64,000 nt of DNA from CP2-2F sp034436355 (GCA_034436355.1 DAOTVQ010000042.1:62001-126000); one strand, 5' to 3'; positions 8,303 to 17,498 are shown, counted from the stretch's first letter. Numbers and translations: made by a program. The notes: generated by a model not told the origin, from the letters alone.

Positions 8303-10186
8303 CTAATCATGAGGTATTGTGTGAAGCCGTTCTGAGCTTTGTGTTGCGTCAGGTGGCTTGCCAATGCACTTTAAGGGCAGCCGCACCGTGAAGGTGCTGC
8401 CTTGCCCAAGCGTGCTTTCCACCTGCACCGAACCGCCCATAAGGTAACATAAATTCCGCACGATTGCCAAGCCCAAACCCGTGCCGCCATAAGCGCGCCG
8501 CGTGGAGCTATCCAACTGGCGAAATTCTTCGAAAATATAGTCAAAGGCGTGTGTTGGAATGCCAATGCCGCTATCGCTCACACAAATGACTTGTTCGGCA
8601 TCAGAGGCAAACCAGTGCAGCCTGATTGCGCCTTTCTCGGTGAACTTGACCGCGTTGGAGAGCAGGTTGCTCACAATTTGCGTCAGGCGCTCCTTATCAA
8701 CATAAATGATCTCTGGCAGGGCAGGATCAAGTTCCATCGTTAGGCTTAGGTTTTTCTTCTGGGCAAGCACAGCAATGTCTGCGCGCCACAGTTGCAGCAG
8801 ATCAGCAGGAGAAACGGGCTGTTCGACCAACGTCATGCGCCCTGACTCAATCTTGGCAATATCCAGCACGTCGTTAATGAGCGCCAACAGGCGATGCCCA
8901 TTGGCGTCAATGCGTTCAACCATACTGCGCGTCTCGGCATCCAGTTTGCCCGCCATGCCATCCAGCAGCACGCCGCTGTAGCCAATCAAGGCGTTGAGCG
9001 GCGTGCGAAGCTCATGAGACATCACGGCGAGGAACTCGGATTTTAGGCGCGTGCTTTCTTGGGCAACCTGATGGGCGGCGATCAGTTCTTTTGTGCGCGT
9101 CTCGATGCGTTCTGCCATACCGTTCAGCGTCTCTGCCAGCAAACCGATCTCATCATAGCGGAAGCGGCTAAGGTTGGCGCGGTGGTGCATGTTGCCGCGC
9201 TGCAATTGGCTCACATCCTCGCGCAGGCTGCGAAGTGGCAAACTAATGCGCCGCCGCACAAAACGCACACCACCGATCACTAAAGCAATGCCCAGGCTGA
9301 ACAGGACGGCATATATCAAGAGCAAAGGCACATAAGGCTGCAAGGCGCGCCACGCCGGCACTTCCATCCCCACCACCCACGGCAGGCTTTGCAGGCGCAG
9401 CCCTGCCGAAATGACGAACTCGCCATTTAAGCCTGCTGCAATCAGGAAGGCGCCCAAATGCAGAATGTCCTCAACACTTCTGCCCGTCAACGCTGTGATT
9501 GTCTTGCCCTGCCGCAGCACGCTCAGATCGCGGTAGGCAACTAGCTCGCCTCTTTCATTCAGCAAATAAGCATAGCCATACTCTTGGACGCGCACGCCTG
9601 CCACAAGGTTTTGCAACGCGCTTAAATCTAATTCGGCGATCAAATCGGCGTAGTGTTGCCCATCAGCATTCCGCACAGGCAGGGCGATATCCACAAATGG
9701 CATACCAAAGCGGGTAATATCTACCTCACTCACGTAAAGTTGGGCGTTTTGGGTGGCGCTTGCCCATGGGCGCTCTAACAGTGGCTGTGTCTCAGGCATT
9801 CCAACACGCCGCCGCTGCACGATGATCTCACCCTCTAGATCAGCCAGCGTCAGGCTGAAGATCGGCGGTGTGCGGTTAAGCGCATCGCGCAGCACGCGCC
9901 CAGCGTTATCGCTATGTGCCACATTATCAGCAGTGGCGCGCAAATCGCCAAGCACCGTCCCAAGAAACGTATCAAAGGTGCGCGCCGATTCGCCCAACGT
10001 CACCAGCAGCAGCCGTTGGCTGAAAAAGAGCGTGGAGGTCATGGCGCTCAGCAGGGCGAAGGACATCACAACCAGCACCAGCGTGCTAAGCCAACCCAAG
10101 CGGCGGTTAAGCTGACGGGCAATCGATTGTTCGCCCACCTGTGGCGAGTGCTTTGTCTGCGCCCAATTCGGCATAGCGCCTGTCAT
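8303..10186 (-). CDS. Membrane sensor histidine kinase with extracytoplasmic dCache-like domain and HAMP
   Basis: About 627 residues. One transmembrane helix at about 33-57, a roughly 230-residue extracytoplasmic region (60-286) whose 'YAYLLNERGELVAYRD' pattern is typical of double Cache sensors, a second helix (287-309), HAMP (310-362), the dimerisation domain with SHELRTPLNALIGY (His 391-392) and an ATP-binding domain (DSGIGIPT, GGTGLGLAIV). Start is GTG 10189 or ATG 10186. Its start is 6 bases or fewer from the stop of the upstream ligand-binding lipoprotein, so the two are co-expressed and the lipoprotein may present a ligand to this sensor (inference). Confidence 0.93.
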   Translation of the reverse strand: MTGAMPNWAQTKHSPQVGEQSIARQLNRRLGWLSTLVLVVMSFALLSAMTSTLFFSQRLLLVTLGESARTFDTFLGTVLGDLRATADNVAHSDNAGRVLRDALNRTPPIFSLTLADLEGEIIVQRRRVGMPETQPLLERPWASATQNAQLYVSEVDITRFGMPFVDIALPVRNADGQHYADLIAELDLSALQNLVAGVRVQEYGYAYLLNERGELVAYRDLSVLRQGKTITALTGRSVEDILHLGAFLIAAGLNGEFVISAGLRLQSLPWVVGMEVPAWRALQPYVPLLLIYAVLFSLGIALVIGGVRFVRRRISLPLRSLREDVSQLQRGNMHHRANLSRFRYDEIGLLAETLNGMAERIETRTKELIAAHQVAQESTRLKSEFLAVMSHELRTPLNALIGYSGVLLDGMAGKLDAETRSMVERIDANGHRLLALINDVLDIAKIESGRMTLVEQPVSPADLLQLWRADIAVLAQKKNLSLTMELDPALPEIIYVDKERLTQIVSNLLSNAVKFTEKGAIRLHWFASDAEQVICVSDSGIGIPTHAFDYIFEEFRQLDSSTRRAYGGTGLGLAIVRNLCYLMGGSVQVESTLGQGSTFTVRLPLKCIGKPPDATQSSERLHTIPHD

Positions 10187-10192
10187 CACTTT

Positions 10193-11347
10193 CTAGCGCA
10201 AGTTCCGATGAAACTGCCAAACACCATTTTCAATACACCATCCGCCAATGGCGGTGAGCGTTGTATCGCCATTGGCATCAAATTGCCACCTGCCAAGCAC
10301 ACCTTCGTAGCTGCCTAGCTGTCCCATTGCGTCCAGCACGCCTTGCCGCGTCTTGGGCTGAGCAAGGGCAATAGCGTGCAGCAGCACTCTGGTTGCTTCA
10401 TAGCTGCTGAGCGCAAAGGGTGAAGGCTGTTCACCGTAGCGAGCGCGGAAAGCAGCCACAAAGTCGGCGGCATCCTCAAGCTGTGAGGGATCAGGCGCAA
10501 TCTGTGTCGCATAGACCATGCCGAGTGCCTCTAAGCCGCTGAAGGTCGTATCAATCAGCCCGTCGCCGCCCATAATCGGCGCGGTGAAGCCTTCAGCACG
10601 CAGTTGCTCAATCAATGTGTATGCCACAGCAATTTTGCCGCCCGTGGTGGACAGATAAAGCAGATCAGGTGCGGCGGCGAGAATGCGCGCCACTTGTTCA
10701 GCGTCGGCTTGGGTGAACTGCTCACGCCCGATCACCCGTATCTCCAGATCAAGGGCATTCACGGCGAAAATATCTGCCAAGCCGTTTGAATAAAGACTGT
10801 CATCACTCAAGATGAAAACGGTCTTCACGCCGAGCGCGGCTGCCCAGCGCGCACTCACAACCCCTTGCACATCGTCGGCTGGCACCACACGGAAAAATGT
10901 CCGTTTGCCGTCGGGATAGTAGAGGCTCGGCTCGCCCGGCGCAAAGCCAACTTTGGTCAGCCCGGGCCACGTGGCAGTTGGCGAAAGATGCACCATGCCC
11001 GCCTGATTGGTGATCGGCAATGAGGCTTTTACCTGATCGCTGGTGAAGCTGAGGAAGGCAAGCACAGACTGATCAGCAGCAACGCTTTGGGCAGCCTGAG
11101 CGGTTAAAGTTGGTGAATAGGGCGACTCGGCGTCGCTGCTATTGAAGATGAGCAGCTCAAGGCGGTGCGTGCCAACCGTGCCGCTGCTCTCAGCGAAGGC
11201 AAGCTGAATAGCATTCAGCATTTGCCGCCCAAGTGGTGCATCCAGCGAGATGCTGACCGCAACCTTAAGCGGTGCAGGCGTGGCAGTGCAGGCGCTTAAC
11301 ATGCCTAATAAGAGCCATAGCCACATCATCTGCATTCGGCAGCGCAT
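10193..11347 (-). CDS. Type-1 periplasmic ligand-binding lipoprotein (branched-chain amino-acid/ABC-type)
   Basis: A 384-residue lipoprotein of the Leu/Ile/Val-binding-protein fold. Signal peptide with lipobox LSAC (Cys 20). Body starts with LKVAVSISLDAPLGRQMLNAIQLA and shows the bilobal pattern, including 'VSARWAAALGVKTVFILSDDS' after the first hinge and 'APIMGGDGL' later. No transporter permease or ATPase gene is nearby; instead the sensor kinase follows directly. This arrangement suggests a sensing accessory rather than an uptake component. Ligand unknown; amino acids or small amides are usual for the family. Confidence 0.88.
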   Translation of the reverse strand: MRCRMQMMWLWLLLGMLSACTATPAPLKVAVSISLDAPLGRQMLNAIQLAFAESSGTVGTHRLELLIFNSSDAESPYSPTLTAQAAQSVAADQSVLAFLSFTSDQVKASLPITNQAGMVHLSPTATWPGLTKVGFAPGEPSLYYPDGKRTFFRVVPADDVQGVVSARWAAALGVKTVFILSDDSLYSNGLADIFAVNALDLEIRVIGREQFTQADAEQVARILAAAPDLLYLSTTGGKIAVAYTLIEQLRAEGFTAPIMGGDGLIDTTFSGLEALGMVYATQIAPDPSQLEDAADFVAAFRARYGEQPSPFALSSYEATRVLLHAIALAQPKTRQGVLDAMGQLGSYEGVLGRWQFDANGDTTLTAIGGWCIENGVWQFHRNLR

Positions 11348-11490
11348 ATCCTCTTTATCCCATCCACAACAGGTATAGGTATCTTAACCGAAGTAACGCG
11401 GAATGTAACAGTGTAAAGTTATGAATTTTTCAGGAAGAGGCTTTGAGGAGTACACGGTTTGGTGAGCATTGTGGGATACAGAAGCGGCGC

Positions 11491-11521
11491 GGCGGCAGGT
11501 TGCTAAGGTGATCCTGCCGCC
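11491..11521 (-). terminator. Stem-loop downstream of metK
   Basis: A 9-bp GC-rich stem (GGCGGCAGG / CCTGCCGCC, arms 11491-11499 and 11513-11521) lies 42 bases after the metK stop. There is no U-tract, so it may stabilise the mRNA end or act with Rho rather than as a classical terminator. Confidence 0.4.
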
Positions 11522-11562
11522 ACAACACTAATGCTTGGGTTTGATCCCTGCAAGGAGCCGTT

Positions 11563-12774
11563 TTACAAGCCGGCATCGGCGCGCAGCGCGGCTGCCTTAT
11601 CGGTGCGCTCCCACGTCACACCCAGATCATCGCGCCCAAAGTGACCGTAGGCTGCCACGCGCTGGAAGCCCGGCTTCCGCAGATCAAGGTCGCGGATGAT
11701 GGCTGCCGGGCGCAGGTCGAAGTGCTTGCGGATCAGGTTCTCGATCACCTCGTCCGAGACTTTGCCCGTGCCGTAGGTCTCGACTGCCAGCGAAAGCGGG
11801 CGTGCCACGCCAATGGCATAGGAAACCTGCAACTCAAAGCGATCTGCCAAGCCGGCGGCAACCACGTTTTTTGCCACATAACGCGCCATATAGGCAGCCG
11901 AGCGGTCTACCTTTGTGCCATCCTTGCCGCTGAAGGCACCGCCGCCGTGCCGCGCCACGCCGCCGTAGGTATCCACAATGATCTTGCGTCCCGTCAAGCC
12001 GGCATCGCCCAACGGTCCGCCAACCACAAAGCGCCCGGTCGGGTTGATGAAAATCTTGGTGTTGGCATCCAGCAGGTCATCGGGAATGGTGGGCTTGATG
12101 ACGCACTCGATGACCGCCTCGCGGATCTGCTCCTGAGTCACCTCTGGGGCGTGCTGGGTGGAGATCAGCACGGTATCCACGCGCTTGGGCTTGCCGTGTG
12201 CATATTCAACCGTCACTTGGCTCTTGCCATCCGGACGCAGCCACGGCAACACGCCCGTCTTGCGCGCCTCTGCCAATTTGCGCGCCAAACGGTGCGAGAG
12301 CGAGATCGAAAGCGGCATCAATTCGGGCGTTTCATCGCAGGCAAAGCCGATCATCATGCCCTGATCGCCTGCGCCGATGCGATCAATCTCGTCGTCAGAG
12401 AGGGTGCGGCTTTCAAGCGCTTTGTCCACGCCCTGAGCAATATCGCCTGACTGTTCTTTGATAGAGACCATCACGCCACACGTATCCGCATCAAAGCCGA
12501 ACTTGCCGCGTGTGTAGCCAATGCCGCGCACCACGTCGCGCACGATGGTGGGGATGTCTACATAGGCGTTGGTGGTGATCTCGCCAATGACGACGACTAA
12601 GCCGGTGGTGGTGGCAGTCTCGCACGCCACGCGAGACATGGGGTCTTTTTCAAGCAGGGCGTCTAAGATGGCGTCCGAGATTTGGTCGCACATTTTATCC
12701 GGGTGCCCTTCAGTGACCGACTCGGAGGTGTAAAAGAACTGGGGAGCGCGCATGAAGGTTAGGTTGTTGGACAC
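11563..12774 (-). CDS. metK: S-adenosylmethionine synthetase
   Basis: Makes S-adenosylmethionine from Met and ATP. Family signatures are present: FTSESVTEGHPDK-like YTSESVTEGHPDK, GAGDQGMMIGFACDE, the GGAFSGKD phosphate loop and the KVDRSAAYMARYVAKN segment. The start chosen is GTG at 12774 because AAGGAG lies 9 bases upstream; this gives 403 residues, normal for MetK (about 380-420). ATG at 12753 is an alternative; the longer frame to 12810 has no ribosome site. Expression is controlled by the SAM-I riboswitch at 12879-12987, giving end-product feedback. Confidence 0.97.
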   Translation of the reverse strand: MSNNLTFMRAPQFFYTSESVTEGHPDKMCDQISDAILDALLEKDPMSRVACETATTTGLVVVIGEITTNAYVDIPTIVRDVVRGIGYTRGKFGFDADTCGVMVSIKEQSGDIAQGVDKALESRTLSDDEIDRIGAGDQGMMIGFACDETPELMPLSISLSHRLARKLAEARKTGVLPWLRPDGKSQVTVEYAHGKPKRVDTVLISTQHAPEVTQEQIREAVIECVIKPTIPDDLLDANTKIFINPTGRFVVGGPLGDAGLTGRKIIVDTYGGVARHGGGAFSGKDGTKVDRSAAYMARYVAKNVVAAGLADRFELQVSYAIGVARPLSLAVETYGTGKVSDEVIENLIRKHFDLRPAAIIRDLDLRKPGFQRVAAYGHFGRDDLGVTWERTDKAAALRADAGL

Positions 12775-12878
12775 GAATTTATACTCCTTGCAAGGTGAAT
12801 GCAGCGGCACACATCCAGCCGATGGCAGAGATGAGGTAGGCGAAAGTCAGCGCGCAGGGCGGGTAAAAGGTGGGCGCT

Positions 12879-12987
12879 GCTCTCATCGTTCAGCCGAACA
12901 TGCTGCCAGCGTTAGCACCTTCCCGATGCTTCGGGGGTTGCTGCGGCTTCATCGGGCTGTTTCCCTCTGCCGCTCTGGATAAGAGCC
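12879..12987 (-). promoter_or_regulatory. SAM-I (S-box) riboswitch upstream of metK
   Basis: Read on the minus strand, the conserved S-box core is present in order: CTTATCCAGAG, GGCAGAGGGA, GCCCGATGAAGCC, GCAACC, AAGGTGCTAA, and closing GATGAGAG. The P1 helix forms from CTCTTATC and GATGAGAG (8 pairs, one G-U). The P3 arm is CCCGAAGCATCGGG. About 104 bases separate it from the metK GTG. A downstream CTCATC (12830-12835) can pair with the 3' strand of P1, a plausible switching element. No clear intrinsic terminator with a U-tract is visible, so translational or Rho-linked control is possible. Confidence 0.93.
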
Positions 12988-13038
12988 GTTTTTAGCTTGG
13001 CTATTGGGCGGGAATGATAACAGCGGCGCGGCGGAATG

Positions 13039-14115
13039 TCAAGGTGTGGGCGGGTTGGGCAAACCCGCCAGCAGCCGCCCCGCCACTGCATAGGGCGCGT
13101 AGTGCGCCTGAACATGCGTGGCGGCGGCAGCGCCCAAGCGTTCCCGCAGCGCGGAGTCGGCGGCAAGGGCGCGAATGGCAGCCGCCAATGCCGCAGGGTC
13201 GTTGGGTGGGATGCTGATCAGGTGTTCGTTGGCGCGGAAGTGGGCAGCCAGCGCTGGGCAAGCCGCTGATCACGGCGGATAGCCCAGCGCCAAGCACTGG
13301 AAAACTTTGTTCGGCACGACGTAATCGGTCTTGGCGCGCGCACCAAAGACGCCCAAGCAAATATCGGCGCGGGCAACAGCCGACGGCAGATCGGGCGCGG
13401 GAATGGGCGGTGTGAAGGTCAGGTTGGTGAGGGCGAGCTGCTCGGCGCGTTGCTGCATCGCCGCGAAAGTCTGCCCACGCCCGATCAGCTCGAAGTGCAG
13501 GTGCGAGTCTGATTCAAGCTGTTTGGCAGCCGCTAGGATGACCTCCACACCGTGAAAAGGAATATAACTGCCAAAGAACTGCACCAAGCACTGCTCGGCA
13601 ACCTTGCCCACGGGCTGCACCTGAGGCGACCACCACACATCGTAGACGCCAACCGGCACCACCGCCAAACGCTGCGCCGCCGCGCCAACGTACTGTGCGA
13701 AAAACGCCTTGTGCGCTGCTGTATCGGTGAAGATGCGGCGCGCACGGCGAATGTTCCAAGCATCTATGGCGCGGTAGGTGCGCCCACGCCCGCCGTGCGC
13801 GCCTGCCGTCTCCCGATCCAAAATCTGGGCGTCATACAAGCCAACCATGTAATCCACCCACACGGGACGGCGCAGCAAGCTGCCCATCATCAGGGCGAAA
13901 GGTGCTAGAAGTTGGTTGAACTCTGCCAGCAGGTAAAGATCGGCGCGGGTGCGGCGCATGGACTGCCACAGGTACGGCACGTTTCGCAGCGTGCTGCCCT
14001 GCTGGCTGAGCGGTGCGCTGATCACCTCGTAGCCGTGCGCCGCTAAGCCTGCCCGCAGCACCTGATTGCGCGGATACGTTGGGCTGAACGCGCCGATGTA
14101 GGCAAGGCGTGGCAT
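13039..14115 (-). pseudogene. GT-B glycosyltransferase interrupted by in-frame TGA
   Basis: A glycosyltransferase of group 1/4 style (GT-B fold), 358 codons with one internal stop. It opens MPRLAYIGAFSPTYPRN and has VVPVGVYDVWW, 'HFELIGRGQTFAAM' and VPNKVFQCLALGYPP. A TGA (13270-13272) interrupts exactly after GYPP, yet the same frame continues for 76 sensible codons (ALAAHFRANEHL, IPPNDPAALAAAI) to a TGA at 13039-13041. The expected family motif after 'ALG.P' (VITGDSPAL) appears as VISG only in another frame, so two small compensating indels around 13245-13272 are the simplest explanation. Either a recent pseudogene or an assembly error. The stop lies 4 bases upstream-facing from the C39 protein stop/start junction, so it is the second gene of that operon. 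Confidence 0.7.
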
Positions 14116-14119
14116 GGCG

Positions 14120-15682
14120 CTAGGACAGGCTCGGTGGGCGGAAGCGCCCTGTCCGAATTTCTTCGAGGCGGTCGGCGGCGGGCGTGTAGCGCGGGTTGAT
14201 GTTCAGCACGCGGCGGAAGGCGCGCTGCGCCTCTTCCATATTGCCTTGCGCTGCCAGCGCCATGCCGCGCCAATAGTGCGATTCCTCAAGGTCGCTGGAG
14301 GTGCCAAGCGTGGCATCGGCAAGCGCGATCACCTCGCTATACTGCCCGGCGAAATAATAGGCTTCATACATGGTGAACTGATACCACAACATGCGCCACG
14401 GCAAGCCTGCGCCAACGCTGCGCGCACGGTCAAAGGCGCGCACCGCACTGCGATAATCGCGCAGCAGCACGTAACTGCTGCCCATGTTAAACCATGCAAA
14501 AGGATTATCAGGCTGGACGGAGGCTTCTTCTTTGGAACGGCTCAGCGCGTGCTGGATGCTGTAGGTCACATCCTGATGCGCGCCGAGCAGCACGGCAAGT
14601 TCGCGCTCACGCGCTTGTGGATAGACGACGATATAGAGGCGGTTGAACTGCTGCCAACGTTCATCAATCTCGTTGTAGCGTTCCCAGCGCGCACCACGAT
14701 AGGTATCCAGCACGTGGAATTCGCCGCGCGTATCGTTATAGCCCTGAATGGTCAGGTAATGTCCCATCCAGCCTTCGCCTGCCACAAAATAGCCCTTCTC
14801 TAAGATGACGCCGAAGCCGTTGGCAGCCAGCCGCTTGATCAGGTTGAGGTCGCCGCCAACGCGCATGAGCGCCTTAAGCGGTATGTTGCGCTCGGCGTTG
14901 AGGTGTTCATTGACGTAGTTGACCATCTCCCACGGGCTAACGTTGCGATCTTCGGTGCTGGGCTTCAGGTATTGGATCAGCTCATCTTTGGTGCCGCGCC
15001 AGCCCATGTAGTAAAGCACTTGGGTCAGGTTGGCAGGGCCGCAGGTGTTCCAGGTCTGCTGCACAAAGCGGAAGCCTTCGCCTTGCCATGCCACCGGCAC
15101 AGGGATTTCGGTTGGCACCGGCGAAGGCGGCAGGGTGGGTGTGGCGGTTGCTGTGGGCAGCGCGTCTAGCGAGAAAGTTGGGAAGGGCGTTGGTGTGGCG
15201 GCAATCGCCGCGATGACCGGCGTGTTGGTCATCAGCACAGAGGTTGGTCCCGGTCGGGAGGGCGTGTTTGGCAAGCCGCGGGTTGGGTTCGCCGCGGCGA
15301 TGTTCTCGCCATCGCCGCCCGCTTGCAAGGTGCCACTTTCAACGGCGGCGGTCGGGCTTGCTTCAGCCGTTGCCAGCAGGGCAAGCGCATCCTCATCCCT
15401 GCTGGCAGCCGTGGGCAGCACATCAGCGCTGTAGACGCGGGTCGGCTTGAATGCCTCTAGCAGCGGCACGCGGTTCATCCAAATCACCTGTTCGCTGGTG
15501 GGCAGGCTGCGAAACCACATGGGCGTGATAATCAGCACCAAAAAGGCAAGGCTGGTGAATAAGATCATGCTGATGCCAACACAGCCCAAACTGAGCTTTA
15601 GCAGGGTGAGGTGCTGTTCAGCGGCATAGTCAGCGCGTGGATAGCGCGCTTGTTCAACTATCATCGGTTCGGGCATAGCCAT
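14120..15682 (-). CDS. Membrane-anchored C39-family cysteine peptidase-like protein with TPR repeats
   Basis: A 520-residue protein: cytosolic N terminus, one transmembrane helix (about 28-55), a Ser/Thr/Pro/Ala linker (about 90-195), a C39-like peptidase domain (200-355) and TPR-like helices (about 365-510). The catalytic set is intact: Gln 208/209 and Cys 214 in WNTCGPAN, His 308 in GHYLTIQGY and Asp 326 in HVLDTY. C39 domains usually cleave Gly-Gly leader peptides or act in surface protein processing; here no ABC exporter is fused. The TPR part may dock partners. It is the first gene before the interrupted glycosyltransferase (4-base gap). Substrate unknown. Confidence 0.82.
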   Translation of the reverse strand: MAMPEPMIVEQARYPRADYAAEQHLTLLKLSLGCVGISMILFTSLAFLVLIITPMWFRSLPTSEQVIWMNRVPLLEAFKPTRVYSADVLPTAASRDEDALALLATAEASPTAAVESGTLQAGGDGENIAAANPTRGLPNTPSRPGPTSVLMTNTPVIAAIAATPTPFPTFSLDALPTATATPTLPPSPVPTEIPVPVAWQGEGFRFVQQTWNTCGPANLTQVLYYMGWRGTKDELIQYLKPSTEDRNVSPWEMVNYVNEHLNAERNIPLKALMRVGGDLNLIKRLAANGFGVILEKGYFVAGEGWMGHYLTIQGYNDTRGEFHVLDTYRGARWERYNEIDERWQQFNRLYIVVYPQARERELAVLLGAHQDVTYSIQHALSRSKEEASVQPDNPFAWFNMGSSYVLLRDYRSAVRAFDRARSVGAGLPWRMLWYQFTMYEAYYFAGQYSEVIALADATLGTSSDLEESHYWRGMALAAQGNMEEAQRAFRRVLNINPRYTPAADRLEEIRTGRFRPPSLS

Positions 15683-15797
15683 ACTTCACATAGAGGCACA
15701 CACGGCTTCAGGCTATCGGTGCGCTCACTTTCGGGTTAGAATGCCCTATCATCATAGCGCAAATGGCGGCAACTTGCCGAATGATTAAAAATTTCTT

Positions 15798-16766
15798 ATG
15801 TTAGGGTTGCTGGAAGAGGTGCGGGCATTTTGCCGCGCTGAAGGGCTATTCGCGGGCGGTGAGCGCGTGCTGGTGGCGGTCTCAGGTGGCGCGGATTCGT
15901 TGGCGCTGCTGCATATTTTGAATGCCCTGCGCGCTGATTTGGGCGTTACACTCCATGCCGCGACATTCGATCATGGGTTGCGCGGCAGGCAGGGCGCAGA
16001 AGATGCCGCCTTTGTGGCAAAGATCGCCGCTGCGTGGCAGATTCCCTGCACGGTCGGCAGCGCGGATGTGCCGCGCTTGGCAACGGCTTGGCGGCTTGGC
16101 ACAGAGGCAGCCGCCCGCCGTGCGCGTTATGCCTTTCTGCGCGAGACCGCCGCGCAAATCGGTGCGGCATGTATCGCCACAGGGCATCACCTTGATGATC
16201 AGGCGGAGACGGTGCTGCTGCACGTGATTCGCGGCAGCGGCTTAGCCGGTTTACGCGGCATTCTGCCACGCAGCGAACGGGAAGGCGTTCGGTTGGTGCG
16301 TCCGCTGCTGGCAGTGCCGCACACCGATCTGGTGGGCTATGTGGCGGCGCTTGGCATCACACCGTGCGATGATCCCAGCAACGCTGACCTGAACTATGCA
16401 CGCAACAAGGTGCGCCACGCCATCCTGCCGCTGCTGCGCGAGATTAATCCGTCTGTGGTGGCGAGTTTGGCGCGCATGGCTGCCACACTCCGCGAAGATT
16501 ACGCGGCGCTCTTGGCAAGTTTGCCGCCCTATGTGCCGCCCAGCATCCGCCGTGAGGAGTTCTTAGGCTTGCCGCTGGCACTGCGCCGCCTGTGGCTGCG
16601 CGCTGCTGTAGCGCATCTTGCACCTGATCACGAGCTGAGCTTTGAGCGTGTGGAGGCAGCCATCCGCTTTGTGGAACGCCTGCGAAAAGTGGGCGGTGTT
16701 CAGCTTGGCGGTGGGCTATGGCTGCGTGCCAATCCAACGCGGCTGCGCGTCTTGAAAGAAGGCTGA
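15798..16766 (+). CDS. tilS: tRNA(Ile)-lysidine synthase
   Basis: Converts C34 of tRNA-Ile(CAU) to lysidine, changing its reading from AUG to AUA. The N-terminal PP-loop ATPase motif is VAVSGGADSLALL; FDHGLRG, TGHHLDDQAETVLL and the RPLL motif are all diagnostic. At 322 residues it is the short form, with only part of the C-terminal substrate-binding region. A TAGAAT -10-like element lies about 55 bases upstream. Confidence 0.95.
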   Translation: MLGLLEEVRAFCRAEGLFAGGERVLVAVSGGADSLALLHILNALRADLGVTLHAATFDHGLRGRQGAEDAAFVAKIAAAWQIPCTVGSADVPRLATAWRLGTEAAARRARYAFLRETAAQIGAACIATGHHLDDQAETVLLHVIRGSGLAGLRGILPRSEREGVRLVRPLLAVPHTDLVGYVAALGITPCDDPSNADLNYARNKVRHAILPLLREINPSVVASLARMAATLREDYAALLASLPPYVPPSIRREEFLGLPLALRRLWLRAAVAHLAPDHELSFERVEAAIRFVERLRKVGGVQLGGGLWLRANPTRLRVLKEG

Positions 16767-16783
16767 GCGTAGGCGTTCCGTAG

Positions 16784-16812
16784 TTGGCGCAGCTTGCTCT
16801 GCGCGTTAGAAT
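16784..16812 (+). promoter_or_regulatory. Candidate promoter for hypothetical gene 16974-17495
   Basis: TTGGCG (16784-16789), a 17-base spacer and TAGAAT (16807-16812). The leader to the next start would be about 155 bases and contains a perfect 10-base palindrome ACTATATAGT (16887-16896). Confidence 0.5.
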
Positions 16813-16973
16813 AAAAAGGGTTGCGAAATTTTTATACCTTTCTGATGAAGTTGCGAGGCACACAAACGTCCTTTGCTGTAAGATATACTATATAGTGTGA
16901 GTAAAATACAGTTTGGGCAACCAGTGTTTTACAAGATCGTCCAATTAAGTTGCACAAGATGGTAGCCTAGCCC

Positions 16974-17495
16974 ATGCTGACTTTTCTCTCTGGCTGGAGA
17001 AGCATTGACCGTGATGAGGCATTGCTCAAGCACCGTGATCCATCACGTCAAGCAGTCTTCTTCATTGACAATATGTCCAGCTTGCCGCACCTGCTCGTCG
17101 GTCTACCGGTCATTGATGTGTGGCGCAACGGCACGATGGACTTTGAAATAGATAGCCACACGGATACCCTCATCCGTGTGAACCACGATACTGATCATGA
17201 TCTGATTGTGCGTTCTGTGGCACACCTGCTGCTGAGCGGCAGTCAGGCGCAGCCCATCATCGCCTATGATGCAACCGCGCATCTCTATCGTCTGTTTCCC
17301 GCCTTGCGCGCTGCCGGCGCCTTGATTGCGGCTGATGAGCGCTTAGACGCGCCAACGGGTGACCGTGTGCTGTTCACACGCGGCGGGTCATTTGCGTGGC
17401 GCGATTACGCGCTCGAAGCGCAGACGGCGCAGCTGTTCAACTCGGAAGTGTTGGATGGCGGCGTGGTGCCAGACCCGGAAGAAATCCCTGAATAG
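16974..17495 (+). CDS. Hypothetical protein, 173 residues
   Basis: Not recognised. A soluble protein without signal peptide or membrane span, moderately acidic, with 'FDFEIDSHTDTLIRVNHDTDHDLIVRSVAHLLL'-type alternating strand/helix content and a Pro/Glu-rich C terminus (VVPDPEEIPE). It probably is real: it has its own candidate promoter, native codon use and a strong terminator hairpin starting 4 bases after its stop. The ribosome site before the ATG at 16974 is weak, so the start is uncertain. Confidence 0.65.
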   Translation: MLTFLSGWRSIDRDEALLKHRDPSRQAVFFIDNMSSLPHLLVGLPVIDVWRNGTMDFEIDSHTDTLIRVNHDTDHDLIVRSVAHLLLSGSQAQPIIAYDATAHLYRLFPALRAAGALIAADERLDAPTGDRVLFTRGGSFAWRDYALEAQTAQLFNSEVLDGGVVPDPEEIPE

Positions 17496-17498
17496 CTC

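Noticed and set aside
12775..12810. N-terminal extension of MetK to 12810
   Set aside because: The ribosome site AAGGAG lies inside this stretch and serves the GTG at 12774.
13270..13272. TGA read as selenocysteine in the glycosyltransferase
   Set aside because: No SECIS-like hairpin or Cys-containing homolog motif at this place; the scrambled motif points to indels.
14114..14803. 229-residue ORF opposite the C39/TPR protein
   Set aside because: Overlaps intact catalytic motifs on the other strand; no recognisable content.
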